Of a stretch of DNA of 64,000 nucleotides, positions 26,826 to 38,926 are shown piece by piece. The stretch covers positions 434,001 through 498,000 of the forward strand of contig NAJO01000006.1 of NCBI GenBank assembly GCA_002077065.1. The letters are read 5' to 3'. The stretch is from Cryoendolithus antarcticus (lineage: Eukaryota > Ascomycota > Dothideomycetes > Cladosporiales > Cladosporiaceae). The notes under the pieces are model-generated. The model saw nothing but the letters and a program-made list of their open reading frames with translations, was not told the DNA's origin and searched no databases. Numbering within the stretch: position 1 is the stretch's first letter; the number at the start of each line of letters is the position of its first letter. The translations under genes were made by a program, and so were the position numbers.

Positions 26826-27890
26826 GGTGTACGTGGTTTGTGTGAGGAAGAGGGTGTCGGATGGAAACGAAGGTTTGCTTGACGCCCTAAGTGCGCAATC
26901 CGGCTGCGCGATCAAGGAGGCAGGAGCGAAGGAGGCGGCTCAGATCGGGAATTGTGAACGTCGGGTCTTGGACTTCGCGGGTCTGTCAGGCCACACAAGT
27001 CAGTCCGACGTCCGGATTCGGGTGTCCTTGTCTCTGGAATGCGCGCGGCCGACACGTGGCTGGCCTCCTCTTTCTGCTGTTCCCGGAATCCCAGTGTAGT
27101 CTCCGAACAATCTCTACCGTGGGAGTGGGACGAACGGTGTGAAGTCAACTGAGCGTGGGGTCCGAGTGGAGGTCGATGCGACAACTCGAACGATCTAAGC
27201 TTGCGGGGAGGTAGGGCGAAGAGACACAGTCTTTGTCTAAGTCGACGGGACGTCAGCGCATCCAGTCGACCTGACTCAATATGCACAAGCAAGATGTGAC
27301 ACTGCAGCTTGATCACCCCAATCAATGTCGGAACTCACTTTGTGGTCTGCCTTGTCCGCGAATGATCCAGTGCGATGCTATCCTCAGCTTCTCAGAGCTC
27401 AAGGCTATGTGCGGCCTGTTCTCAAAAACTTGAAGGTCGTCGCGAAGGTCTGCGAAGGTATGTATGTACAGGTACGTATTGCTGAAACACCAGCCTGACC
27501 ATCAAACAGCACGAGGCGCTGACAGCAACCCCACCATCGGAGCGAGAGGAGGGGTCCAAGCCCAGACGAGCGCCTACTGCGGCCACAAAACCCCGACCGC
27601 CCCTGCTACGGCTTCTCATTCGCCATGGGCATCTACAGGCGACTTGTTTCACATACAAAACCCAACTCGTTGAGACAGTGGCACCTAGGGTCACTCCATC
27701 GTGGCCAATGACAATGACAAAAACAGACTGAGTACAGGATCTATATCGAGACGTGGCTGTCGAAGGTTTGAGTACCTGGCGGCTCGCAGCGAGCCGTGAG
27801 CGAGCCAAACATCTCGTCGGGAATTTTGTCCTGACACTGGACAGAGGCCTGCTTGCGCTTTGGCCCCAATATGTTTTCCAAGCTACAAGT
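26826..27890. other. Upstream region of the MAP kinase, no gene supported
   Basis: These 1.07 kb hold the MAP kinase promoter and 5' UTR and the 3' region of the next gene. A 182-codon minus-strand frame (27422-27970) overlaps the next gene's end and is rich in R, S, C and V with no motif, so it was not accepted. Confidence 0.45.
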
Positions 27891-30333
27891 TCACTCCCAC
27901 ATTGCAATGTCAGGTAGCTCATCCAACGGCGGAGGTCGATAAGGCGGCAGTCCGACCATGTTCGCAGCATCAGACTTCTCTTGTTGCGACGATGATCTTG
28001 CAGCTGTTGATTGTAAAACGCTCGTCGGCTGCGTAGATTCGTGGTCCCATGCTATCCTCCGAACAAAGTGCGTCCAAGCCATAATGATGCATCTTGCCAC
28101 TGTCCCGCACGAAGCTGGGCTCAGCTGGTGGGTGAAATGGAGCTCGTCAAGCGGCGAGCCGAGCAGCGAAGCAATCGATGGATGTCCGTACTCGGGCTGG
28201 AACACCTTCGTAAGGTACGCCCGGCGGATCTGCTCTGTACAGGCCTTGTAGACAGCGTCGCGCTGTGCTCTTCCATGCTTCAATAAGTCATCGCCGTGCT
28301 TTGTTGGCGCTGTCCCGCCTAAATGTACCATTGCAAGCAAGGCTTCGAGCAGTCCAGTGTACGATGCTAGCTGAGCCATGACATCGCGAGTAGTGCTGTG
28401 GAATGCATGTGACATCAGACTGGTACTTTCCAGGTAGATGCCAGTCTTCTTAGCTAGTGCGTGTCGCTTGTTGCGATCTCCGAAGAGCCGCAAAGTCTTT
28501 GTACCTGTCCGACGTGGACCTCCTCGTCAACCGCATCGATCATGCGAGTATCCAGTGCTTCGATGTCCCGAGCGTCTTTTATATGGCCCACAGAGAAGGC
28601 GACGAGATCTACTAGCTGTCCCGCCGCCATCGGCAGCAAGCCACCGAACGCAATATGAGCGACGCCTGATGGCCAGCAGCACTCATCTGGCAAGCGGAGC
28701 GCTCTGCCTGCTTGACGGCCTGCTTGGACCCAGTATGTGCCAGCTGTGCTCTCACTACGTCCTTGCGTTGGGGTAAAGGGATTGGCAAAGTAGTCAATGA
28801 TGCGAGCAGCTGCTGGCATACCTTCGAGATACTTACCTGCTGGTTGTTCCCAGCGCCAGTGCTCGTTCTAACAGTCGTTGATAGCCAAACCATCACGGAT
28901 GGCTCGGTCTAGAGTAGGAGTGATAGCCAGTGTCTTGATGGTTTCTCCGGACTCTGTACAAGCGAATGGCATGCATCCGCAAGCCATATGCTTCGCAAGT
29001 AGTGACGAGTGTACATTTCTCGCTCTTTGACGTGCCGTCGATCTCGGTGATCGGTGGTTCCGCAATCGGATCACGGTGAGGCCTCGACACATATTGGGCA
29101 GGAGCAAGCATCCGAAGCCGCCTCGTCCGGTTGGCTGGTAGGGTCTGTCAATCTGCACTTCGATGTCCAGGACGGTGGAAAGTGCTGCAAGCTCATCTGC
29201 CGACACCTCCACCATGGGACTACCCTGCACAACCGCCACAGGACCACTCTGATGATCCTCGTGGTCGCATTTTATTGTTGTAAAGCCTTCATGAACGGCA
29301 GATTGGCCGTAGATCGTGATGCCTTCTGAGGACCCGTCCACTCCATTCACCGTGCTCGTGTCGTGCGTATGTAAGGGCTTTCTATGCAATGGATGGAATC
29401 CAGTCTTCTCTCGATTGACCTCGCGTGGCATAAGGCCGAGTGGAGGCAGCGGTCTGACGCTGCGTACCAGCACCGGGCCGATGACAGATGGTGTCGGCTG
29501 TGTAGCAACACCGCTCTCCGCGAGACCGAGTCCTGAAGTGTTGCTCTGGTGAGCAATCGTGGTCTTCGTCAGGGTAGATAACCTGGTATCCCAAGCATAG
29601 TAGAGAGGATACGGCTCGATGTGCTCGGTATGGCCAATTTTAGAACCTTTCAAGACCGAAGGCTCTGGGCTGGGTCCCACAAGCCAGCGAATACACTTCT
29701 GGAGTCTATACTTCAACCGAGGGTTCTCAAACAGCGTCAGCAATAAGACACGGCGAATGCAAATAAGTGCATTCCGACAGCTACTTCACTCACCCCGTGC
29801 ATCCTTCTACTCTCAAATTTCTGCTTCATCAGCCATACCGCATACCTCGCAGCGTCATCAGCCTTGAAGCGATGAGTATGCCTATGCCTATGCAGAAGGT
29901 CGCCCGTGGTACATTGGCCAGGCTGCCCATCGTCCTGTGCAAGCTGCTCCGCCCATACCCGAGCCCGCAGGTAGGCCTCAAACACAGATCTCCAGCTTAC
30001 GGAACCATCGCCCTCGTACTCGCAATCAAACATGCCACAGTCGAAGTACCCCAGATCGCCGGCCTAGATCATGGACGAGATCGTTGGTACCTCCGGACAC
30101 GGCACGCGTCGGACGTAGAGAAAGATGCGCCGCCACCACGCTGGTATATCCGCAACGAAGTAGCCCATCTTGTCTGCATCTTGACAGATAGTGCCGAGGT
30201 GATTAGTCGCCCGTCGGATCCTGATCTCCCATATTGAGGTCCAGACGCCGAAGAGTACGCCGAGGATCGTGAGAACTGTTGATACGTAACTGAGTACGGA
30301 CTTCTGGTGGCCGTCGGAATGCTCCCAGGACAT
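27891..30333 (-). pseudogene. Uncharacterised fungal membrane protein gene interrupted by in-frame amber codons
   Basis: I do not recognise the family. The exon model is complement(29794-30333), (28505-29725) and (27891-28448). Both introns have good sites: the first has branch point GCTGACG, and the second is 56 nt. All junctions are in phase and give 772 codons. The N-terminus has one hydrophobic helix (VLSYVSTVLTILGVLFGVW). The middle and C-terminal parts look globular, with stretches such as PAAARIIDYFANPF and FGGLLPMAAGQLVDLV. Two in-frame TAG codons interrupt it, at 30066-30064 and 28870-28868, with coding-like sequence in the same frame on both sides. The first could be removed by an unusually short 42- or 51-nt intron with a poor donor. 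For the second I found no canonical in-frame intron. Pseudogene, assembly error or readthrough all remain open. Confidence 0.5.
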
Positions 30334-32577
30334 CGTTCATCAAATGTTTCGTCGCTCCACAGCTGGCGCCACATGGTACACAGCTACAGCCTCGACGAGA
30401 GCGTACTCGTGCCCGCTGCCGTATCACTATCATATCAACAGGCAACTGCCTCGCGACAAGCATAGAAGGAAAGAATGACTGAAATGTTCCACAAACCATG
30501 GCAATTGCGTAAGAGCGACCTTCCTTCGTGATCGGAACGCATCTCATGACAGCTCGTCTGACCTATCTTTTGACCGTAGCATATCTTCATGCTGTACTCA
30601 ACCAAGTCGGAACGTACTTTCTAATCATCGGAGGCGCACAGAGTTTCCAAGCGATGCAGATATGCATGTGGTCGGATCATGGAGAGCATACGAAACAGTA
30701 GCTGAAAGTGAGATGCATCGCCTGCCTTCATGCCAAGTCGAGTCACGGGTCCCGCGTCATCTTCGCATTGTTTGCCCAACGCGCCTCGCGTCTCCCGAAG
30801 CTGGAAAATCAACAAAGCAGCTTGCGACCGCAACGTCAAATCCTTCAGCAAAACCTGGTAGTGGAAGCACCCGGTCAGTTTCAAGGACGTTGCACCGCCG
30901 ACGCCGCTAGCAGTCAACAGTGACGATACGGTAGATGCTCCATGGTTGGCCGGAGCGTCACCGGAGAAATGTGGGCGCACTCGCTTTGGGACAGGGTGCA
31001 ACCGTCAGCTCTCCACTTTCAAGGCCTGGAGGGGCGAAAACAAACGCACAGCGCTATGGCTGCGGCCGATTGGCAAGATGGGTCAGATACTGTAGAAGGA
31101 TGGGAGCTAGTCTGGCGGCAGCTCCGAGAGTTGTTTCGCTTGACAGCCGAACTGTGAGACCAGTGTCTAGAGCAATGAGACCTCGATTTCAATGGCAGAT
31201 TTGACGGACTCGAGCGCTCTGACGTAGTCGGGGAAAAGATCGGAATCGCACAAGGCGATCTGTCGATTTTCCTTGGTCGCTGCCATGCGCGCTGGTGAGA
31301 CGCAAGGGCGATGACGGTATCCGAGCGTTTTCTTGGGCGTGGGGTTTTGACGAGCGCTTGCGAGCGGCCAATAGCGGAGGTTTGTTGGCTTGGAGGGTAT
31401 TGCGCGATTGCCCTATCGGCATGTCGCTATCGCTGGGGCAGAGTGGAATGCAATTGGGAGTTCGAGATCGTGGGAGTTGCTGTTCAGCAGTCATGCTGCT
31501 CATGAGATACAAAGGTACGTGTCTCGATATATGAGCTTTGCGAGTTCCCTGGAAGTCTATGAACGCTTGCCCAATGGTCCTGACGATGGTCTGTACTTGA
31601 CACAGGTTGTGAAGGCCTGCTGGCGGGGTTTGCTGGCGGCCTGAGAACGGGGTACCTTGCGCCGATCCCAATCGCTTCCGCAATTGCTGATTTCTATGTT
31701 CGGACATGGCCTTGCGGCGACGGCATTTCTGACTGTCAAGCAGCGATATGGCATCGTTGGCGCTGCTGCGATCGTGCGATACGCGCTGGTAGCGACATGG
31801 TTCACGTGGACATTCATCCAAGATCTCTATCAAACTTTGCATGGCATTGGTGTGAATCAAGTCAACGTCTTCACTTTCCGGACGTATCGCCGATGGTTGT
31901 CACGGCGGGTTGGAGCTCCACTACGGACGCTGCGCGAGTTTGACCATCCCCATTCGCTCTGTCGCACGCGCTGTGCTTTCGCTTCTCGCGGCCTTAGCCA
32001 CATGTCCATCACTGCAATGTCGTGAGAGGCGCAGTTTGTTGCAGTAGTCAGGCACATTTCTTGGTGGAGCTCTGCCGGTATCTGTGCGTTGTATGCGGGC
32101 CAAGCCACAAGGAACCAAGCTGTCCCAGCAACGCAACGACCCTCAGCTGTGCTACTCTGCTCTTGCACCGCGACCACCTTCTTGCACCTTACTCCTCACC
32201 ACTCCTTACAGCAGTAGCAATACTCCGAGGCAGTCGTCCTCCTGCTGGTCCTTCCTCGTCGTCGACAGCGTGCTATCACTAATCTGGCACCCGAGGATAT
32301 CCGCCCATTCAGTCGTTACCATCCCCGCCAGGACGACAGACGAGCTCTTCGCTGCACTACCTCTACCTCCTCAGGACTCCGCCAACAGCGATAGCGAGTA
32401 TCATACCGAGGCATTGGTCATTGAAAGCTCAGCCATAGCGCGACACACTTCTACCATCACGCACTCGATTCGACGGCTTGGGCAGACTCCTCGACAGGGC
32501 GCGAGACGCAGCAGCAACAGTCTGGACGCTTTGAATAGCACGTCCAGTATATCACGACAGCATACCTACAACACAGC
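30334..32577. promoter_or_regulatory. Long divergent region upstream of cdc25, no gene supported
   Basis: This 2.2-kb stretch separates the start codons of the interrupted membrane-protein gene and cdc25. Frames of 126-223 codons exist (minus 30621-31001 and 31189-31860, plus 31657-32025 and 32084-32719), but composition is poor and none shows motifs. A long 5' leader of cdc25 containing upstream ORFs is likely, and would suit a translationally regulated cell-cycle gene; this is inference. Confidence 0.4.
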
Positions 32578-34475
32578 ATGGAGTACTCTTCACCTCTTGC
32601 CGCCATGCGGCCGCAGCCATGTCCAGCCTGGGGCAATCGGCGTGATCTCCCGCTGCCACGGTCAAGATGCGCAGCATTCGAGACATACGTCCCACACAGC
32701 TTCGACTTCAAGAACATGAGCATGCAACATGTGTCCCAGAAGAAGGACTACTTCTCGCCGCGACCTGTGCGTGGGTCGTCACCAACCTCGAGTCTCACAG
32801 CCGATCTGGACGCAAACTTCCACATCGACCAGAGGTATGCATTGAGGGAACAACCCACATTCCTCAATCCCATGTTCTAGAACAATGCCTGACAATGCTG
32901 CAGTCCACAGATCGTGACGCCAAGAAGGTCACTCTTTACGGCGCAGCTGTTCAAGCCAATGGGTGACTTTGGTGAGTACAATGTTTCTGCCACAGTGGAG
33001 CAAACGCTAACACAAGGCAAGACCGTCTCATAACGCCGCCATTACACGAAGGAGCCATCACACCTCCGGTCGATTCGTCCTCGCCTGGCATCGACCACAT
33101 GGACGTCTCGCCGCTGCCGCACAAGCCGCCATACTTCACAGCCCAGGTCACCCTTCCCTCGCCATCGCCAGAGGAGACACCCGACGAGACTCTCATGTCA
33201 CCCGACCTCTTGTCACCAGACGAGATTGTACCGTTTCAGCCGCTGCCAGTGCACACGCCGGCTTTCTTGTCGATTCCAGAGTAAGATGCGATCTTGCTTG
33301 CAACCATTGACAGTCATTGATATTCGTGCAGGAGAAAGCGACCAGCTACGCGACCAGGACTCTCCCGCGCGAAGGGGTACACTACCACTGCAATCCCACA
33401 GCGACCCGCCAGTGCCGAGACCTCACTGCCGCCCTTTCGATTTGGCAATGTCGCGACCGCCCTCACGTGCTCGTCGACGCCGAGCTTAGCCGACACCTTC
33501 ACAGTCTCACCCATAGCTGAAGCCGAGACATTCGGCTCCATGCTCCCGCCACCACGAAGAACTTCCATCGGAGCTGCAAGCCGCGCCGTTGGCTCACCTA
33601 GCGGTTGTCATGTCCGCAAACCTTCCAACGGCCGCGCGCCGCTTGGCAGGCCGCCTCGGAAACAGATCCGCCGCTCCCTGAGCATGTTCCAGCACCCTGA
33701 TGATGTGATGAAGGAGGACTCGGATGCGTATGACCAACAGATATCGCCGGCGCTATCGTCAATGATGGAGGTGGAGCAAGAGAGCACACTGAAACTGCCG
33801 CACTTCATACCAGAGGATGATGCAGACGGTCTGCCGCGCATATCGCAACAGACGATGGCAGATGTCTTGGACAGCAAGTACAACAGCCAATTCGACAAGA
33901 TCGTTGTCATCGACTGCCGCTTCGAATACGAGTACAACGGCGGCCACATCGAATCCGCCGTCAACTTTAACGACAAGCAGCAACTCGCCGAGCAGCTTTT
34001 CTCCGACTCTGCCTCACCCTCGAATACCCTCCTGGTCTTCCACTGCGAGTACTCCGTCCACCGCGCACCTCTCACGGCTAAATACGTCCGCTCCCACGAC
34101 CGCACAGTGAACATCGCAAATTACCCAAACCTCTCCTACCCCGAAGTCTACATCCTCGAAGGCGGCTACAGCAAGTTCTTTGAGCAGCACCGCAGTAAAT
34201 GCTACCCGCAGAACTACGTTGAGATGAACGATCAACGGCACGAGCAGGCCTGCGAACGCGGTATGGCGAAAGTGAAGGGACGGCAGAAGCTTTTCCGCGC
34301 GCAGACCTTCGCCTTTGGGCAGACGGCTGCGGATATCGATGATAGCCCTACTGCCATGGGCAAGGGCGCGAGTCTGCTCCGGGGTGGGCTTGGGCCTAGG
34401 AGTACCAGTGCTTTCGGCCCTGGGTCGGATATGGGCGAGGTGATGAGTTACGCGAGGAGGATGGCGAGCTATTGA
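32578..34475 (+). CDS. nimT: M-phase inducer phosphatase Cdc25
   Basis: This dual-specificity phosphatase removes the inhibitory tyrosine phosphate from Cdk1 and triggers mitosis. Exons 32578-32834, 32904-32971, 33022-33280 and 33332-34475 give 575 residues. The regulatory N-terminal two thirds are Ser/Pro-rich with many SP/TP sites (DYFSPRP, QIVTPRRSLF, RLITPP, LLSPDE), as expected for a Cdk target. The rhodanese-fold catalytic domain runs from about residue 330, with the substrate loop CRFEYEYNGGHI, the active site HCEYSVHR (C-x5-R) and the Cdc25 C-terminal helix motifs (YILEGGYSKFF, CYPQNYVEMND). The ATG at 32578 fits the N-terminal motif spacing. An overlapping upstream ORF in another frame lies in the leader. 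Confidence 0.94.
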
Positions 34476-35171
34476 GCCGCGCCGTTGTGATGTGCATGAG
34501 GAGGATCTTCGACCTTTCTTCGACTGATTGTTTGACTATACAATTTTGTGCTGCGTTTGAGCGGGCACTGGGGAGGTGTCTTCACGCCGTTGCTTTTTGC
34601 GACAGGCGAGGTGTCCTCTGGGAAGGGCTCATTGATCGATGGGTTTCTGTCTTGGATCATACAAAGAGGAGAAGAATTTCGTAATTTATCTGGGGGAGGA
34701 GCATGGCAGCCCATGGCTTCTGTACAAGAGTTGTACAAGCACATCTTCGCATCAGCTCGGCTTTCACTCCCAATCTCGCTGACACTGTCTGCGACTAATG
34801 ACTCTCTCCGTGTAGCTATGTTTCGAGTGCTGCACGGCATAACAACAGCTCCTCGTTGCTGTGGCGCTGTCAGCTCCGGGCTTGGGCTCGGCATTCACTC
34901 CCGTCCCGCGGCATTTGGCTTCTGCTTCGTCAACCTTGGACCTGCATCATCTCAGATCTCCCCTTTGAAAGAGGGGAGCGGCTCATCATCTAACGGCTGT
35001 GCCTGACAGAGTGCGGAGATATCATGCAGTGTTGACATGATACTGACGTAGTACTGCACTACAGACATGTAGGCCTGCCCATAAGGTAAGACGGTAAGTC
35101 TAGTCTACCACTCAACTCCTTTTGACCTTCGTGATCTTTCGAGCAGTTGTGCTTTGATCTCACTAGAGATT
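34476..35171. other. Intergenic, nothing recognised
   Basis: This is the 3' region of cdc25 and the promoter of the next gene. Frames of up to 152 codons lack protein-like features. Confidence 0.4.
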
Positions 35172-36605
35172 ATGCTGTACTCCGTTGGTCTCGCGCTCGC
35201 GAGCGCTGTCACTGCGAGCTTCGCGCAAGACTTGATCAGAGACCCTGGCGTATATCAGTCGGAGTTGTTAGAAGTGGTACATCTATACTACGATGAGTTC
35301 CCAACGGGCAAGTGGATGCGGCTTCGTGGCAGTACTGAGAGATGCTGACTCTCGAGCGCAGGTATCGCCGTCTCGAGCACAGGCAGGAAGTTCTCGAATT
35401 ATCCTGGAGGACTTGATGGTAACAATACCTACCGTGGTTCAACGCCGAAATATACGATCGCTGAGCTCTTTTCGAACAATACGGAGCGAGCATGGCCAAG
35501 TGTAGAGATCAATCTGCCACCCGGAGGTTCGATCTTTATCTCGCAAACGTCCGAGTCGCACAACCTGACAATCTCTCACAGGCGCCATAAACTACACCAC
35601 ATACCCACCAACCGGTGCAAATTACCCTGACTACCTCATCGGTAGCCAATCAATAGTTGTCGACTCCCTCAACAGAGCCTGGATTCTTGACACAGGGCGT
35701 GTGCAAACACCAGAAGGTGTTCTCGTGCCAGCCTCCTACGGTGGCCCAAAGCTTATTGGCGTTGACCTGACCAACGACACGATCATTCAGACGATTGTCT
35801 TCCCTCCCAACGTGGCGTACGCCGACTCCTACCTCAACGATGTACGCTTTGATCTCCGCGCGAATCTCTCCGGGACGACTGGTAAGGGCGTGGCATACAT
35901 TACAGACTCCAGCACCGAAGGGCGTAATGGCATCGTGGTCGTCGATCTAGGATCTGGTAACTCCTGGCGCCATCTGGAAGGCCACCCCTCCGTACGACCG
36001 GAGCAACAGCATCTCAATTACCTCTGGGGAACCCCGATCTACGCTTTCCAGCCTGGGGGCAACCCATTCACGTACCTCAACTTTGGCTCCGACGGCATCG
36101 CGCTTTCAGCTGACGGGCTCACGTTGTACTACAAAGCTGTCGCAAGCCGTTACCTCTACTCCGTGCCTACGGCTCGATTACGCGATCAGAGCGCAACGTC
36201 TGAGATCCAGGCGCAGCAGGGAGTCCAGAACCTGGGCCAGACAGGCATCACGGACGGCATGGAGACCGACACGAATGGTTTCATCTATCATGGCAACATG
36301 GAGCAGAACGCGGTGTCGTTCTTCAACCCGGCAAATGGAACGGATCAGCTCTTTGTGAGGGATCCGAGGATCAACTGGGTGGACACTGTGAGTTTGGATA
36401 TATTCTGGAGTCTGAAACTGGCGTGTACCACTTGCTGACAAGTCTTGCATAGTTTTCGGTCGGTACTGATGGCTATCTATACTTCACTGTCAATCAGCTG
36501 GTACTTGGGCCAGGCGAATATCCTGGTACGGACAGGAGGGTGAAGCCGTACGTGCTGATGAGGGCCAAGTTGCCAAATAATGGAACGAAGGTGTCACTCT
36601 GCTGA
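35172..36605 (+). CDS. Secreted major-royal-jelly/yellow-family protein
   Basis: Exons 35172-35307, 35362-35526, 35582-36387 and 36453-36605 give 419 residues. A signal peptide is clear (MLYSVGLALASAVTASFAQ). The body is a six-bladed beta-propeller of the MRJP/yellow family: segments AWILDTGR, GVDLTNDTIIQTIVFP, YLNDVRFDLR, AYITDSS, GSDGIALSADGLTLYY and DGMETDTNGFIYHGN follow the family order. Fungal members are secreted and some act as lactonases or dehydratase-like enzymes, but the substrate is unknown here. Several N-glycosylation sequons are present. The first intron (35308-35361) is a GC-AG intron with donor GCAAGT; a GT donor does not keep the frame at usable length. Confidence 0.88.
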
Positions 36606-37021
36606 GGAGTGGCTGACGGGTAGCAAGCCATACTTGCGCTAGGCTATGATGCGTCTGGCAAAAACCTCAGCTCCCTTGTTGAAGCTCAGTTTAGGATCAC
36701 GTGCGCACGCGTTTAGAGTTCACGCGTTACGTCGCGCCTTCCCCAGAATTTGAGATGAGATGTCGTCACGGTGCACCTAGATCGTGGCGATCTTAGATCT
36801 GCCATTGGGGTCCCTCTCCGTTTCCATGTTCCTTACTCTTCCTACATTCATTCCCAGGCAAAGCCGTCCTTTAGCAATCGCATCCTTCAAAATCACCCAC
36901 GCCTCCACTCAGCTTCCCGAAACGAACGCAGGAGTACGATCTGAACATTGCATCGCAGCACCAGATCTCGCGACCAGGGCGATCTAGATCTTACGCATTT
37001 TAGAAATTATACAACCACACA
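36606..37021. other. Intergenic, promoter of the next gene
   Basis: These 416 bp hold 3' UTR and promoter. A CCCACGCCTCCAC stretch and pyrimidine-rich runs precede the next start codon, as is common in fungal promoters. No gene is seen. Confidence 0.4.
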
Positions 37022-38612
37022 ATGGCCGGCACACGCTCATCTCAGCGTTCAAACGCGTCCAGCCCGCCTTCATCAGCGAAAGCTACCAATGGCACCAAAC
37101 GCAAGGCCGATGATGCTTCTTCGCCAGCTGCAAACGGCAAGGCCAAGCGCGGGCGCTCGTCGAAAGCATCCAAGGAGCAGAAGACGCTTGAGGAGACCAT
37201 GCCAAGCGTTGACGATGATGCTGAGATGAACGATGCGCCAGAGGAGTCGAATGGCACTGGCGAGCAAGCGACTGGCGACAGTGAGTTCAAGCGTCCTGAT
37301 GGGTGCTGGGGCTGGATCGACACGGCTGATTATGGATCAGCTGCTAAGGCCATTCATGGTACAGAGGCTGAGGGAGAATCTGAAGCTGGCGCAACCGAGA
37401 CTACGGATGGCCAGGATGGCGAAGCTGGCAAGGAGAGTGTGTTTCAGGGGAAGAACAAGGAGGGCGAGGACGGGACCGATCCGGAGAAGAAGTTGAAGGA
37501 TTCTAGAGGTGGCGCGGGCATGAATGCGCTTGATCAGGTGAAGGCCGATGATAAGGATGAGGGGACGACGTCGAAGGTGAGCTAGATGTTCAGCCCAATC
37601 CGAGAGGCTGTCGCTGATCAAACCCTCGCAGAAGCCCGAGTCTGAGAGCCATGCGAACGGCAACGGCAACGGCACCGCGGATGTATCGCACGACGCCATT
37701 GAGAACGACAAGAGTCGTGAGAAGGCTCAGCCCTCGAACATCACGGAGAAAGGCATCATCTACTTTTTCACCCGCGGACGTGTGGGAACAGACAATCCAG
37801 ACAGCGTGCAAGATTTGCAGCGCAGCTTCTTCGTGCTTCGTCCGCTACCGGCTGGTGGCAAGCTCACAGATGGTGCGGTGGAAGTGAAGAATGCTCGTGT
37901 CTTTGCTCTGCCCAAGAAAGTCTGGCCCAAGAGCAGTGCAGACAAGTTCATGTCGTTTGTCGAGAAGGCTGGCGCCTCCATCAGTGAGCTGAAGTCTGAG
38001 CTATTCGAAGGCTCAACGTACTCAACCAAGACTACTGGCACCAATCACACTCCCAACATCGCTCCGGTTGGCGAGGGCGTCTACGCGTTCACTCATACCG
38101 GCGGCGGACGCGGCTCCACCCACCTCGTCTACCACCTCACCATCCCCTCCGAGCTCGGCGAAGTCCAGCAAGATGTCGGCATCCGGCAGAAAGGCAGCTT
38201 CGCCATCAGCTTGAAGAACCCGGAAGTCAAGGGTCCCGCCAACGCTGCGCTACCACAAGGTCCAGACTGGCCCAAGGAGTTCATCGAGGAGTTTGGTGGT
38301 CGTGGCTGGATGCCACCGCACCCGAAGCACCTCGACTATGCTAATGCGCAGATCCTCCTGATTGGAGAAGACTATGAGTCCAGCAGCAATCTCGATGCTG
38401 CGCCCAAGGACGCAAAGGGTGATAAGGAGACCCCCGAGGAAGAGCTGGAGAAGTTGGAGCATGAGGATGAGGTTAGAGTGGAGCATTTGAAAGGTGAGCT
38501 CGATCTGTTTGCGTGTGGAGTGAGCAATGCTGACGTTCTACCAGGCGACGAGACCATCTTCGCCGATCTTGAGCTTTCGACTAAGGAATACGGTCTCATG
38601 ACTACCTGGTAG
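37022..38612 (+). CDS. Conserved fungal nuclear protein (named 'BTB domain transcription factor' in some relatives)
   Basis: Exons 37022-37576, 37632-38493 and 38545-38612 encode 494 residues. The N-terminal third is disordered and basic, with likely nuclear signals (TKRKADD, AKRGRSSKAS). A short motif, CWGWIDTADYGSAAKAIHG, follows. The conserved part starts near residue 230: KGIIYFFTRGRVG, LQRSFFVLRPLP, RVFALPKKVWP, SFVEKAGAS, and GRGWMPPHPKHLDYANAQILLIGE. I associate this layout with fungal proteins annotated as BTB-domain transcription factors, but I see no clear BTB fold and would not assert DNA binding. The last intron (51 nt, with branch site GCTGACG) is a multiple of three without a stop, so retention would add 17 residues in frame. 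Confidence 0.75.
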
Positions 38613-38926
38613 ATGCCCACACGGAGGCGGAGTGCGAGACGGATTCTAGAAGTGCGTCCCGTGTGTGCGAGTTTGCTATATGATGCTGAAGGATCTTGCT
38701 TGACATGGAGGACGTACTAATAGGACTTGGCTTCGGAAAAGTATGGCGAACAACTCTGCGCGGCGGACGATAGAGCGCCGAGATGTGTATCATTAGCAAA
38801 AGCAGAAGTTCGCTTGCACAGTCGTACTACTACGCATATCGCAATTGCTTAGGTCCTCTCAATCGTGACACATGAACGATCAGAGCCCAATCCTACATCT
38901 ATCGATCTATCATAGGTCAAACCTCC
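38613..38926. other. Convergent 3' region
   Basis: These 314 bp lie between the 3' ends of the nuclear protein gene and UGGT. No coding features are seen. Confidence 0.4.

Noticed and set aside
27422..27970. 182-codon minus-strand frame
   Set aside because: It overlaps the end of the interrupted membrane-protein gene in another frame and is Arg/Ser/Cys-rich, as expected for chance.
28868..28959. Introns removing the second amber codon of the membrane-protein gene
   Set aside because: Possible GT donors at 28959 and 28952 give lengths of 92 and 85 nt, which shift the frame; no in-frame canonical option was found.
31189..31860. 223-codon minus-strand frame upstream of cdc25
   Set aside because: Irregular composition, no conserved stretches, and surrounded by similar open frames on both strands.
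32084..32719. 211-codon plus-strand frame overlapping the cdc25 start
   Set aside because: It is in a different frame from Cdc25, Ser/Thr/Pro-rich without motifs, and best read as leader sequence or an upstream ORF.
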